The notes under the pieces: generated by a model | What the model saw: the letters and a program-made list of their open reading frames with translations, nothing else | Told to the model about the DNA's origin: nothing | Database searches by the model: none | Program-made: the position numbers and the translations under genes | NCBI RefSeq assembly: GCF_009931695.1 | Contig: NZ_CP048000.1 | Location: forward strand, 1,041,001 to 1,105,000 | Source of the DNA: Anaerocolumna sedimenticola | Lineage (GTDB): Bacteria > Bacillota > Clostridia > Lachnospirales > Lachnospiraceae | DNA length: 64,000 bases | Reading direction: 5' to 3' | Shown: piece by piece, positions 19,832 through 28,243 of the stretch | Numbering within the stretch: the first letter of the stretch is position 1 | How the letters are laid out: every line of letters starts with the position of its first letter

Positions 19832-20404
19832 TTATCTGCTGCGAACTTTTCTTACACTGGCCGGTACGGATATGATTTGCTGAAGCGGATTCCATACAAA
19901 TAATGCAATGGCAAAATCAATCATACTGTGGATCACAGTACCTAATCCTACAAGCCCTATAACAGCAAGAAGATAACCTTTTTCGTAATATGCACTTGTC
20001 ATACCGCTTCCCCAATAAAAGAAAGTTACTACCCCTACTTCCATAACCGCATGAATTAATGATACGAATAAACCGAATAAGGCGGTATTTTTAGGAGAAC
20101 TAAGCAGATTCCCGTTTTTCTTTAACATAAGTGCTCCAACGGCAGCAAATACAATATGACTTAAAGCACGAAGCACGATAACAATGGGAAAACCTGACAT
20201 TAAAAATCCTAAGCCGCTGATTAACGCAACTGCAATTGCCACATAAGGTGATATGAACATAGCGATAAATACCGGTACATGGCTTGCCAATGTATAGGAT
20301 GCAGGCTCCAAGACTATCTTAGGTGCAAACATAGGAATAAGAATTCCGATCGCACTGAGTAATGCTGATATGGTCATTAATTGTAATTTGTTTTTCTGAT
20401 TCAT
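19832..20404 (-). CDS. ECF transporter S-component (possible niacin type)
   Basis: 190 residues with five to six membrane helices and no ATPase; small, very hydrophobic, ending in a basic tail. This is the form of a substrate-binding S-component of an energy-coupling-factor vitamin importer, which shares EcfA/EcfT from elsewhere in the genome. An operator-like site upstream (20474-20505) resembles niacin-repressor (NiaR) boxes as I recall them, which would make the substrate niacin; this is inference only. Good GGGGG-type ribosome site before ATG 20404. Confidence 0.72.
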   Translation of the reverse strand: MNQKNKLQLMTISALLSAIGILIPMFAPKIVLEPASYTLASHVPVFIAMFISPYVAIAVALISGLGFLMSGFPIVIVLRALSHIVFAAVGALMLKKNGNLLSSPKNTALFGLFVSLIHAVMEVGVVTFFYWGSGMTSAYYEKGYLLAVIGLVGLGTVIHSMIDFAIALFVWNPLQQIISVPASVRKVRSR

Positions 20405-20473
20405 AAAAAAACCCCCTGACTATTTATTCTTGATTTTAAGAACAGCTTGTCTGCGTAATCCGTTTACAGTCAA

Positions 20474-20505
20474 TATAGCTGTCTTGTCACCTGTAATGTC
20501 AAACG
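20474..20505 (-). promoter_or_regulatory. Promoter with overlapping operator-like repeats (possible NiaR site)
   Basis: On the minus strand TTGACATTACAGGTGACA is followed by AGACAGCTATATTGAC. TTGACA could be the -35, and the spacer contains the ACAGGTGACAAGACAGCT motif reminiscent of NiaR operators (ACAGGTGTC/GACACCTGT halves). Match judged by eye. Confidence 0.35.
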
Positions 20506-20704
20506 TATTTTATCGTATATAATCACAAATGTCAAGAGTAATTGGAATGGAAAATAAAAAATAAAAATCAAAAATGGATCATAAAATATAAAAAATATAC
20601 AAGACCGTTCTATTCCAGGCAGGGTACGCCTTGCAATGTTCATAGATAAGCACTTAGTTTGGATATCCAATAGATTATAGGATTTGTAACTGTATTAAAG
20701 TAAA

Positions 20705-20776
20705 CCGGAAGAAACACTCTTTGCGAGTTTCTCGGTTCGCGTGTCCGTTGGAATTATTACAAGTAAGCTTGCTAAT
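20705..20776. repeat. About 72-bp intergenic repeat, copy 1
   Basis: CGGAAGAAACactCTTTGCG, then gAGTTTCTCGGTTCGCGTGT and CCGTTGGAATTATTACAAGT. A second copy is at 35581-35652. Each contains the hairpin GAAAC..TTTGCG..GTTTC and outer CGGA/TCCG pairs, and is followed by CAAGyAArCTTGC. Noncoding. Confidence 0.7.
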
Positions 20777-20884
20777 TTGGTTATATTTAACAAAATTTTA
20801 GTTTTATTCCAACTTTTACTTGCATATTTATTGAAAGAATGTTACCTTAATACAGTAACATAAATTTGTAAAGGAGGTCAGGTA

Positions 20885-20968
20885 ATGTTTATTTTAATAC
20901 TGAAAAGAAACCAACAAAATAACAGCAGCATGACCCGCCTATGTATAGATAAGTCGTATTTTATTTAA
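20885..20968 (+). CDS. 27-residue leader peptide upstream of ABC exporter
   Basis: ATG at 20885 is preceded at 7 bp by a perfect AAGGAGG. The peptide begins MFILILKRNQQ, continues through SSMTRLCID and ends in KSYFI before TAA, 14 nt before a strong terminator hairpin. Two terminators lie between it and the exporter genes. In Bacillus subtilis the BmrC/BmrD exporter is controlled by translation of the leader bmrB; the same layout here suggests drug-sensitive ribosome-mediated attenuation. The peptide sequence itself is not one I recognise. Confidence 0.7.
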   Translation: MFILILKRNQQNNSSMTRLCIDKSYFI

Positions 20969-20982
20969 CATAGATATAATTC

Positions 20983-21014
20983 ACCGCAGGGTATGCTTAT
21001 CCTGCGGTTTTTTA
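20983..21014 (+). terminator. Attenuator terminator T1
   Basis: ACCGCAGG pairs with CCTGCGGT, then TTTTTT. It starts 14 nt after the leader-peptide stop. The 3' part of the leader gene (CCTATGTATAGA) can pair with ACATAGATA just before the stem, giving possible alternative structures. Confidence 0.78.
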
Positions 21015-21092
21015 TTACTATATTGATTTAGCCGATACATGTCTGTAATAACAAATTCTTATTTTTAGTTTTTGCTGACGAATAGCTAAATG

Positions 21093-21126
21093 AAAGCCAC
21101 AGGTAAAAGATCCTGTGGCTTTTTTA
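21093..21126 (+). terminator. Second terminator T2 before the exporter
   Basis: AAGCCACAGG pairs with CCTGTGGCTT, followed by TTTTTATTT. It lies about 90 bp before the first exporter gene; a separate promoter between T2 and 21215 was not obvious. Confidence 0.75.
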
Positions 21127-21214
21127 TTTGCAGAGGACCGATTGAGAATATCGGCTTTTCTTCAGAGTTTCGCAATTATCTGGATTACTATATATAAAAT
21201 GAGGAGAAGTATTT

Positions 21215-23038
21215 ATGAAAAAATCCATACAAAGTTATACCAAATTATTATCAAAGTATTTAAAAAACAGCAAACTGCAGCTGGTTACACTGGCTTTCAT
21301 TATGGGAGGCAGTATTATAATCCAGTTGATAAACCCTCAGATTGTAAGCTTTTTCATTGATGGGATCGGGAAACAAAAGCCAATGGATACACTGTTTCTG
21401 GCAGCCGGATTATTTATATTGTCGGCTTTGATACAGCAGGTTCTGGCAGTCGCATCTACTTATTTCAGCCAGAACATTGGATGGAGGGCAACGAATTCCC
21501 TTCGCCTTGACCTGGTGAAACATTGCCTGGGACTTGATATGACTTTTTTTAAGGAGCACCAGTCCGGGGAAATCGTTGAAAGGATTGATGGAGACGTTAC
21601 AGCTTTGTTTAATTTCTTCTCCAAATTATTTGTAAGCTTTATTAATAACATCTTTTTAATGGCCGGTATCCTTATCATTCTGATGATCCAAAATACGGCT
21701 GTAGGTATTGCATTTATCCTCTTTCTGTTTCTAGCCTTAGCAGTGATGTGGAAAACCCAGAAAGGTGCTTCCTATAACTTTGGTAAGGAACGGGAAATCA
21801 ATGCACAATTCTATGGCTTTTTAGGAGAACATATCGGCTGTACGGAAGATATTCAGACGAATGGCGCCAGGAGCTATGTCATGAACCGGTTTTATGCCCT
21901 GTTAAGGAATTGGCTGCCGGTACAGTTAAAAGCTTTTCTTTCCGGATATAAAATCTGGATCACATTAGAGGGTATCTTTGGTATCGGAAATATTATGATA
22001 TTTGCCTTAGGCGGATATTTGTGGTTTACGGGTAAGATATCCTTAGGTATGGTATATCTGATGATCAATTATATACAGCTATTGGAAAAACCTTTGGAGC
22101 AATTAAGGGAACAGCTGTTAGATATACAAAAAGCTTCCGCAAGCATTATCCGTATGGAAGAATTATTACAAATGAAATCAAAACTTAAAACTACGGTGGA
22201 TAACAGGGAGGATTTCCCAGGAGAATTCTCAGTAAATTCAATGGAGCAGTTCACTGCAGGTAATAAAATAAATGAATTTATTAAGAATAAAAATAAAGAT
22301 AATATTTCCTTGAAATTGGAGCAAGTGTCCTTTGAATATGAGGAAAATATACCGGTACTAAAAAATATATCCTTTGAACTCCCTGCCGGTAAAATCCTTG
22401 GGATTCTCGGGCATACCGGATGCGGTAAAACTACTCTGGCAAGACTTATCGTAAGATTCTATGATCCTAAGTCCGGACTTATTTATCTAGGTGATAAACC
22501 CCTTAAGCGTATCAGTCTGAAAGAGCTGAGAGAAAATATTGCTTATGTTACCCAGGAGGTACAGCTATTCCATGCAAGTGTCAGAGACAACATAACCTTT
22601 TTTAATCCTGCCGTAGAGGATTCCTTAATCATTAGAACAATTTATGAAATGGGTTTAAAAGACTGGTATGAAAACCTTAGCAACGGCCTTGATACCATGA
22701 TTCAATCAGGGGGAGGAATGTCATCCGGTGAAGCACAGCTTTTAACTTTAGTCCGTATCTTTTTAAAAAATCCTAAGCTGGTTATTTTGGATGAAGCCTC
22801 CGCCAGGCTTGACCCTATCACAGAAAAGCTGGCAGACCAGGCATTATCAAAACTAATGGACGGCCGGGCCTGTATTATTATCGCCCATAGACTTGGCACA
22901 GTGGAAAGGGCTGATGATATCCTTATACTGGACGGGGGCAGTATATTAGAATACGGGAAAAGAGAAGAGCTTTTACAAAAGAAAGATTCTAAGTTAAATG
23001 AATTATTAAAGTATGGCATAGAGGAGGTGTTGGTATAG
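21215..23038 (+). CDS. Heterodimeric ABC exporter subunit A (consensus Walker B and H-loop)
   Basis: 607 residues: six membrane helices (about 15-310), a linker rich in Lys/Asn (about 335-365), then the nucleotide-binding domain with Walker A GHTGCGKTT, Q-loop VTQEVQLF, degenerate signature MSSGEAQ, Walker B LVILDEAS with the catalytic Glu, and H-loop IIAHRL. It pairs with the next gene; together they make one working and one degenerate ATP site, as in BmrC/BmrD and TM287/288 multidrug exporters. The GTG start of subunit B overlaps its end. RBS GAGGAG at 21201. Confidence 0.92.
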   Translation: MKKSIQSYTKLLSKYLKNSKLQLVTLAFIMGGSIIIQLINPQIVSFFIDGIGKQKPMDTLFLAAGLFILSALIQQVLAVASTYFSQNIGWRATNSLRLDLVKHCLGLDMTFFKEHQSGEIVERIDGDVTALFNFFSKLFVSFINNIFLMAGILIILMIQNTAVGIAFILFLFLALAVMWKTQKGASYNFGKEREINAQFYGFLGEHIGCTEDIQTNGARSYVMNRFYALLRNWLPVQLKAFLSGYKIWITLEGIFGIGNIMIFALGGYLWFTGKISLGMVYLMINYIQLLEKPLEQLREQLLDIQKASASIIRMEELLQMKSKLKTTVDNREDFPGEFSVNSMEQFTAGNKINEFIKNKNKDNISLKLEQVSFEYEENIPVLKNISFELPAGKILGILGHTGCGKTTLARLIVRFYDPKSGLIYLGDKPLKRISLKELRENIAYVTQEVQLFHASVRDNITFFNPAVEDSLIIRTIYEMGLKDWYENLSNGLDTMIQSGGGMSSGEAQLLTLVRIFLKNPKLVILDEASARLDPITEKLADQALSKLMDGRACIIIAHRLGTVERADDILILDGGSILEYGKREELLQKKDSKLNELLKYGIEEVLV

Positions 23039-24846
23039 TGAATGCAACTATTATAAACGATTTAAACAGGCAGGAGTCTGCCAAGAAAACAGCTATCTTC
23101 CCCTTATTCTGGAAAATGATGACCTACAAATCCGGGTTATATACCCTCAATTGTATTCTCTGGTCCTGCATTCATGTTGAACCTTTACTATTAGGGCTTT
23201 TATTTAAACAATTTTTTAATATCTTAAAACCGGGTGAAAATTTTACAATAAATCTTTTCAGTATTATAGCTCTCACTTCTGTCTATACCATAGGCAGAAT
23301 GATTAATATCAGGTGGGGAGCTATGGTTGATAATAAACACCGCTTTAACATGAGTGCATTACTCAGAAGAAATATGTTTGAGAGTATTCTGAAAAAACCG
23401 GGCGCAAGTTCCATTCCCTGTTCTCAGGGCGAGGCATTAAACTGTTTTCGGGATGATGCAAGAACCATAGAGGATTCCATCAGCTGGACTCTTGATTTTA
23501 TCGGAAATGTAGTATTTGTAATTGTTGCTGTCACCATCATGGTAAGCATTAATGCTAAAATAACACTGTTTGTATTTACGCCTTTAGTTGCGGTAGTTGG
23601 AATTGTCCAGGTACTCAGGTCAAAACTGCAGAAATACAGGGTAGCTTCCAGGGAGGCCACCGGGCTTGTTACCGGGGCTATGGGTGAGATATTTTCTGCG
23701 GTACAGGCTATTAAGGTAGCCGGGGAAGAAGAAAATGTTGTCCGCTATCTGGAAAAACTAAACCGTCAAAGACATAAAATGATGTTAAAGGATACTCTAT
23801 TAACACAATCCCTCCATTCCATCTTTTACAATACCGTAAGTATCGGTACAGGATTTATCCTTCTTCTGGCTGCCGGTTCCATGAAAAACGGTGATATGAC
23901 AATTGGTGAATTATCCTTGTTTATTTATTATCTAAATTTTATTTCTGATTTTACCAGCTTCTTTGGCGGATTTATCGCCAATAACCGGCAGGCAAAGGTT
24001 TCATTTTTAAGAATTGCGGAAGTTATGCAGGAAGATAACCTGTATAATGCAGTAGAGCACAATGACCTGCATTTAAAATCCGGGAATAAAGATACTAAGG
24101 ATAATATAAATATAAGTGAAAAATTCAGTGCAGAGGATCTAACTGATATCTCCGTTGAGGGCCTTTCTTATCAATATAAAACCTCCGGAAACGGTATTGA
24201 AGATATTCATTTTAGGTTAAAAAAAGGTTCATTTACTGTAATTACTGGGCGTATTGGCTCAGGTAAATCTACTTTAATAAAAGTATTACTTGGACTCTTA
24301 CCTTCTGATGGCGGAAATATCAAATGGAATGGAAAAACCGTAACAAACCCGGCAGAATTTTTTATATCCCCTTACTGTGCCTACACCCCACAGATTCCAA
24401 ATCTGGTCAGTGACAGTATAAAAAATAATATCCTGTTTGGACTACAGGAAGAAGCCGTTGATATTAATAATTCCCTCCATGCAGCCGTACTGGAAAAGGA
24501 TATTAAAGAACTGGAAAATGGCTTGGATACGGTAATCGGCCCTAAGGGAGTAAAACTCTCCGGGGGGCAGATTCAAAGAGTTGCCGTAGCAAGAATGTTT
24601 GCCAGGAAAGCAGAATTGTTGGTTTTTGATGATATATCAAGCGCCCTGGATGTTGAAACAGAGAACAAACTATGGAACCGGTTGTTTAAGGACCGGCCCG
24701 CTACCTGCCTCGTTGTATCCAATCGCCGGGGTGCCTTAAAACAGGCAGACCAGATCATCGTAATGAAAGACGGAAGGATTGAAGCAATCGGCAGACTGGA
24801 GGAATTATTAGATCACTGTGACGAAATGAAAGCAATATGGGGATAG
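23038..24846 (+). CDS. Heterodimeric ABC exporter subunit B (degenerate ATPase site)
   Basis: 602 residues from a GTG start overlapping the stop of subunit A; GGAGGTG lies 10 bases before it. Six membrane helices (about 20-310), then Walker A GRIGSGKST, canonical signature LSGGQIQRVAVARM, Walker B LLVFDDIS with Asp in place of the catalytic Glu, and H-loop VVSNRRG with Asn in place of His. Its intact signature completes the consensus site of subunit A, while its own Walker site faces the degenerate signature of A. Drug or lipid export is likely; the substrate is unknown. Confidence 0.92.
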   Translation: MNATIINDLNRQESAKKTAIFPLFWKMMTYKSGLYTLNCILWSCIHVEPLLLGLLFKQFFNILKPGENFTINLFSIIALTSVYTIGRMINIRWGAMVDNKHRFNMSALLRRNMFESILKKPGASSIPCSQGEALNCFRDDARTIEDSISWTLDFIGNVVFVIVAVTIMVSINAKITLFVFTPLVAVVGIVQVLRSKLQKYRVASREATGLVTGAMGEIFSAVQAIKVAGEEENVVRYLEKLNRQRHKMMLKDTLLTQSLHSIFYNTVSIGTGFILLLAAGSMKNGDMTIGELSLFIYYLNFISDFTSFFGGFIANNRQAKVSFLRIAEVMQEDNLYNAVEHNDLHLKSGNKDTKDNINISEKFSAEDLTDISVEGLSYQYKTSGNGIEDIHFRLKKGSFTVITGRIGSGKSTLIKVLLGLLPSDGGNIKWNGKTVTNPAEFFISPYCAYTPQIPNLVSDSIKNNILFGLQEEAVDINNSLHAAVLEKDIKELENGLDTVIGPKGVKLSGGQIQRVAVARMFARKAELLVFDDISSALDVETENKLWNRLFKDRPATCLVVSNRRGALKQADQIIVMKDGRIEAIGRLEELLDHCDEMKAIWG

Positions 24847-24876
24847 CCATAAAAATTTGGCTATTATAAGTAATCC

Positions 24877-24909
24877 AAAGGCAAAGCAAGTGGTATTGCT
24901 TTGCCTTTA
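24877..24909 (+). terminator. Terminator of the ABC exporter operon
   Basis: AAAGGCAAAGCAA pairs with TTGCTTTGCCTTT around a 6-base loop, then TATTATTATTAAA. Confidence 0.85.
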
Positions 24910-25115
24910 TTATTATTAAAATGGTTTATGATTGGGTAATTGATATTGTGATTTGAAAATTCTTCCATATCTATAACGGAAATGGAATGTAAATTCCACA
25001 ATAGACTTATATTAATTTTTAATTACGATTAAAAAATAAAAATTATAATTGAAATTGGAATAAATTAGTTTTATAATATGAATGAAACTTACTTTGATCT
25101 TAATCAATCAATTCT

Positions 25116-25186
25116 GCGGATATAGTTTAATGGTAAAATGCTAGCTTCCCAAGCTTGTGTTGCGGGTTCGATTCCCGTTATCCGCT
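25116..25186 (+). tRNA. tRNA-Gly (CCC)
   Basis: 71-nt cloverleaf: acceptor GCGGATA/TATCCGC, D-arm with TTAATGGTA, anticodon loop TTCCCAA, T-arm CGGGTTCGATTCCCG, discriminator T. CCA is not encoded. Confidence 0.95.
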
Positions 25187-25723
25187 TACGTTACAGTAAG
25201 ACTCATGACACAAGTTTTTTGTGGCATGGGTCTTATTTTGTTGTAAGTGTGTTAACAAATTAGAAGAGAAACTACAAGAATATCCCACTACTCCTAACAG
25301 TAGTGTTTCTGGTAATCGGAACCCTTTTCTTTGCAAGAAGTGGAAAAAACAGATAGCTAATAGCCCTGTTCGATTATACGTATACTACATTTAAGCGTAT
25401 CCGCCTAAAAGCGATACTAAAAGGTTAAAACATCAGTCTGCGGGCTGATGCTATAACTGTATATGCTTCCGGCAGTCACCCACCTCTCATTGCCACACCT
25501 GGAATTTACTCATAGTTTCTATGATTCTTCCGATGTTTTATTTGTCATAAAAGATTTAATAATAAATAACCAGGTCTTTGTATCTACTAAATAATATTGA
25601 AAATAAATTCATAAAAATTTTTATTGATATTTATTCATATCCGCTTTATAATATTCTGGTAACTATTTTTTTTAACTATCCTAAATAAATACTGCATACT
25701 TATTTAGTTTTTTTATCTGATTC
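25187..25723. other. Spacer between tRNA-Gly and tRNA-Ala
   Basis: Contains a tRNA terminator hairpin at 25198-25240 (AAGACTCATG..CATGGGTCTT, then TTTT) and a small hairpin CACTACT/AGTAGTG near 25287. An open stretch of about 47 codons at 25253-25396 (reading NKLEEKLQEYPTTPN...) ends in TAA and might be a transposase fragment, but I cannot place it. The rest is AT-rich and featureless. Confidence 0.5.
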
Positions 25724-25796
25724 GGGGCATTAGCGCAGTTGGGAGCGCATCACACTGGCAGTGTGAGGGTCAGGGGTTCAAGTCCCCTATGCTCCA
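25724..25796 (+). tRNA. tRNA-Ala (GGC)
   Basis: 73-nt cloverleaf: acceptor GGGGCAT/ATGCTCC with one G-T pair, D-loop AGTTGGGAG, anticodon loop CTGGCAG (GGC), T-arm AGGGGTTCAAGTCCCCT, discriminator A. Confidence 0.94.
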
Positions 25797-25932
25797 TTTA
25801 AAAAATGCTGGGAATCAAAGGTTATAGCTGTTTAATATATTATTAAGGCACTCTTAATGATATGATTCCTTTAAAGTGGACAGTACAAAAATATTTCAAA
25901 TGTAGCATAGATATAAACAAAAAGCACCTACC

Positions 25933-26142
25933 TAGTCTTTTATTACCGGACTTGAATACCGGTAGCACTCCGGTTTTTATTAAGCGATTAATATGATACT
26001 CTGTAAAGCTCGTTTCTGGATCCAACTGCTTAAAATATTCTGCTGCCTGGTGAGCTGTTCGCATCCGTGCCAGTCCTTGGTTGTTCTGTGTCTCGTCTTT
26101 AACCGGAAAAATATTATTTAATTCCTCCGTTTCTTCTTTCAT
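25933..26142 (-). pseudogene. Truncated excisionase/MerR-like helix-turn-helix protein
   Basis: Reading from ATG at 26142, the stretch KDETQNNQGLARMRTAHQAA, then FKQLDPETSF and HINRLIKTGVLPVFKSGNKR is the winged-helix wording of small excisionase-like proteins of integrative elements. After SGNKRL the expected wing and tail are replaced by unrelated sequence (GRCFLFIS...), although the frame stays open to 25843. This looks like a remnant of an integrative element that used the nearby tRNAs. It overlaps no other real gene, but lies just upstream of the small toxin-like gene on the other strand. Confidence 0.5.
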
Positions 26143-26215
26143 AAATATGCTTAACCAGGTAGCCGGTAGGACGGTCACGCCATCCGTTTCGAGTCTTGCG
26201 AAAGGGGTGGTGCTT

Positions 26216-26305
26216 ATGTACATTACATATAGTGATTTATTCACCTTTGTAATTATGATAGTTGCTATAATAACACTTGCCAGAAATGACAAGCACAAAA
26301 AATAG
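26216..26305 (+). CDS. Putative holin-like small membrane toxin (type I TA candidate)
   Basis: 29 residues: ITYSDLFTFVIMIVAIITLA is one hydrophobic helix, followed by the charged tail RNDKHKK. This is the build of the small putative holin-like toxins common in Lachnospiraceae and Enterococcus (TxpA/Fst-like logic). RBS AAAGGGG lies 9 bases upstream. The stop codon TAG is inside the stem of a strong bidirectional terminator, and an antisense transcript from a perfect promoter converges on it. Too short for homology certainty. Confidence 0.6.
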   Translation: MYITYSDLFTFVIMIVAIITLARNDKHKK

Positions 26306-26345
26306 CCGTCCTGCTCTCTGCTAAAAGTCGGACGACTATTTTAAA
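26297..26345. terminator. Bidirectional terminator shared by toxin mRNA and antisense RNA
   Basis: AAAATAGcCGTCC pairs with GGACGaCTATTTT. Minus-strand reading ends GGCTATTTTTTG, plus-strand reading ends CTATTTTAAAG. Confidence 0.8.
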
Positions 26346-26401
26346 GTAATCTGATTTTTCGCCGAGACGGATAGGTGCTACTATCCTCCGGCTGTCTTGT
26401 T
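26297..26401 (-). ncRNA. Predicted antisense antitoxin RNA, about 105 nt
   Basis: Starts about 26401, 7 nt after the -10 of the promoter at 26408-26436. It contains a hairpin at 26361-26393 (GCCGAG..GGATAG/CTATCC..CGGC) and ends at the shared terminator, overlapping the toxin mRNA 3' end by about 45 nt. Layout is that of RatA/TxpA and SR4/bsrG pairs. Confidence 0.5.
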
Positions 26402-26407
26402 AAGTAT

Positions 26408-26436
26408 ATTATACAACTTTAGCACTAAAGTGTCAA
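26408..26436 (-). promoter_or_regulatory. Perfect consensus promoter with a dyad operator in its spacer
   Basis: Minus strand TTGACA, 17 bp, TATAAT, both hexamers fully consensus. The spacer holds ACTTTAG-TG-CTAAAGT, a dyad well placed for a repressor. Confidence 0.8.
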
Positions 26437-26567
26437 CGTGTCAAAATGTTAAGATAGCGTCAATTTACTGTTGATTTTTGAAACTGGTGTCTATACTGGT
26501 ATCTTTATGGAGTATATTGTATAATAAAACCAAAAAATAATAACCCATTTATCCAAAGAAGTCTGAT

Positions 26568-27128
26568 ATGAGTAAGATTAAGATAAGAAATTTACCTATG
26601 GTGTATCCGATCCCCTCTGTTTTAGTTGGTGTAATTGTCGATGAAAAACCTAATTATGTTACCTTAGGTAACTGTGGGATAATAAGTGTTGAGCCATCTG
26701 TTATTTATATTTCATCGAGCAAATCACATTATACTAACAAAGGCATTTATGACAATAAAAAATTTAGCATTAATATACCATCTACAAATTTAATGACCGA
26801 ATTTGATTATTGTGGACTTGTTTCCGGAAGTAATATTGATAAGTCTGATGTTTTTGATACGTTTTTCGATAGTAGCAATAGAATACCAATGATACGTGAA
26901 TGTCCTATTAATATGGAATGCGAGGTTATACAGGTATTTAACATTTATGACATGGAAGTATTTATTGCCCATGTTACAGAGGTATATGCTAATGAAGAAT
27001 GCTTAATAAATGGATTCCCAGATACTCAGAAAGTAAATCCATTATTTTATTCCATAGACAACACTTATTGGACTATCGGAAAACAAATAGGTCATGGTTT
27101 CACTGAAGGTAAAAGCCTTAAAAAATAA
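26568..27128 (+). CDS. Flavin reductase-like FMN-binding protein
   Basis: 186 residues of the flavin reductase/flavoredoxin split-barrel family. N-terminal PMVYPIPSVLVGV, the FMN phosphate-binding stretch VTLGNCGIISVEPSVIYISS, the NKGIYDNKKFSINIPS loop, and a C-terminal YWTIGKQIG tail. Such cytoplasmic proteins reduce or carry FMN for partner oxidoreductases. It stands alone, with a terminator at 27158-27196, among remnants of integrative-element genes, so it may have been a passenger gene. Confidence 0.85.
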   Translation: MSKIKIRNLPMVYPIPSVLVGVIVDEKPNYVTLGNCGIISVEPSVIYISSSKSHYTNKGIYDNKKFSINIPSTNLMTEFDYCGLVSGSNIDKSDVFDTFFDSSNRIPMIRECPINMECEVIQVFNIYDMEVFIAHVTEVYANEECLINGFPDTQKVNPLFYSIDNTYWTIGKQIGHGFTEGKSLKK

Positions 27129-27157
27129 TAATACTCTAGCTATCATCTTAATATAGA

Positions 27158-27196
27158 TTAAGGTACGAAACCAACCGGTTATGTACCTTATCTTTT
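27158..27196 (+). terminator. Terminator after flavin reductase-like gene
   Basis: AAGGTAC..ACC pairs with GGT..GTACCTT, followed by TCTTTTT. Confidence 0.78.
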
Positions 27197-27445
27197 TATC
27201 CTTTCCTTTCAATATAGGTCCTTTTATATGGGCCAGTGATGCTCATTGAAATCTTATAGGACTTAATTCTTGGCTTAAGCACCTCAATCACCTTTTGGCT
27301 TTTAGATCTCTTCGAAACTGGTAGCGGATATTCTTACTTTAGTAGATATGGTGATCTCCCTCCCTTTTCCAATTCTTCGGCAGATAAATGTCGCTGCAGA
27401 TATAAAGATACCGGCCACACTCCGGGCAGCACTTCTTGTCCTGGG
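27196..27445 (-). pseudogene. Decayed pair of small integrative-element genes
   Basis: Minus strand. First a Cys-rich tail (27350-27445: KKCCPECGRYLYICSD..LPKNWKREG), then a ribosome-site-like GGAGGGAGAT. A second reading follows, KVRISATSFEEI; after a frameshift it continues in another frame as VIEVLKPRIKSYKISM and SITGPYKRTYIERKG to TAA at 27196. The would-be start codon is ATA. The phrases look like small proteins of Lachnospiraceae conjugative elements. Both genes are broken. The remaining 27129-27565 stretch holds only a terminator and the promoter of the next gene. Confidence 0.55.
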
Positions 27446-27565
27446 GATAGATATGTATTAACTTGGTCTAGAGACCTGACATTATTTCATTTCTGAAACT
27501 TTCTTAGCATGAACAAAATGTCTAATTTTGTCATATAATAGTTAGTGTGAAAGGAGGGAGATAAT

Positions 27566-28057
27566 ATGATCTCTAATAATCTGAATCGAATGGATATTGA
27601 ATCATACTACAATCGCAATAATATTTATAGATACCCCGACAATTTAGACAATGCACTTTCACTAATACAGCGAGCAATTTCAGGAGAAAATGAAGATATA
27701 TATTATTACAATTATTTAATAGAGATTGCCCCTAGCGAAGAAGATAAAGAAATTATAACTAGTATTAGAAATGATGAAATAAATCACTACAATATATTCA
27801 TGCAAATATATTATGAAATAACGAGACACTCTGCACCTCAGAGAAACGATGAGCCATTTAATCCACCACTATCCTATTGTGACGGTTTAAAAACGGCACT
27901 ATTTGGTGAAAATAGTGCAATACAAGAGTACCCGCAAATACTTTATGCAATGCAGCCACGCGTTCTTATAAACATGTTAACCGGAATAATAGCAGATGAA
28001 ATTAGACATGGTATACTATTAAATTATTTATACTCTAAAAATAATTGCTATGTCTAA
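27566..28057 (+). CDS. Ferritin-like (rubrerythrin-fold) protein, spore-coat type
   Basis: 163 residues with a four-helix ferritin-like core. LSLIQRAISGENEDIYYY gives the first Glu, IRNDEINHYN the ExxH motif, and ALFGENSAIQEYPQILY plus IIADEIRHGILL the second half. The iron ligands look complete, so it may bind a di-iron centre. The short disordered N-terminus is rich in Asn and Tyr. A close paralogue is at 30456-30986, flanking the second LysM-GH18 gene, which suggests a joint role, perhaps in the spore envelope. Good AAAGGAGGGAGAT ribosome site. Confidence 0.78.
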   Translation: MISNNLNRMDIESYYNRNNIYRYPDNLDNALSLIQRAISGENEDIYYYNYLIEIAPSEEDKEIITSIRNDEINHYNIFMQIYYEITRHSAPQRNDEPFNPPLSYCDGLKTALFGENSAIQEYPQILYAMQPRVLINMLTGIIADEIRHGILLNYLYSKNNCYV

Positions 28058-28081
28058 TCATATCTTTTGCTATGTATCAAA

Positions 28082-28111
28082 AACAATGAGCACCTTATGG
28101 CGCTCATTGTC
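28082..28111 (+). terminator. Hairpin after ferritin-like gene
   Basis: ACAATGAGC pairs with GCTCATTGT around a short loop; the U-tract is poor (CTCCGCG), so termination is uncertain. Confidence 0.45.
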
Positions 28112-28243
28112 TCCGCGTACGCTCTGCAAGAAATATACTGCAAATTGGTGTGAAATACGGGGGAGTATTAATACAATGCTATTATCGGACTTAGTACCAA
28201 TAAATAAAATAATATCTAAACGATTACTATGCTTCTCGCATTA

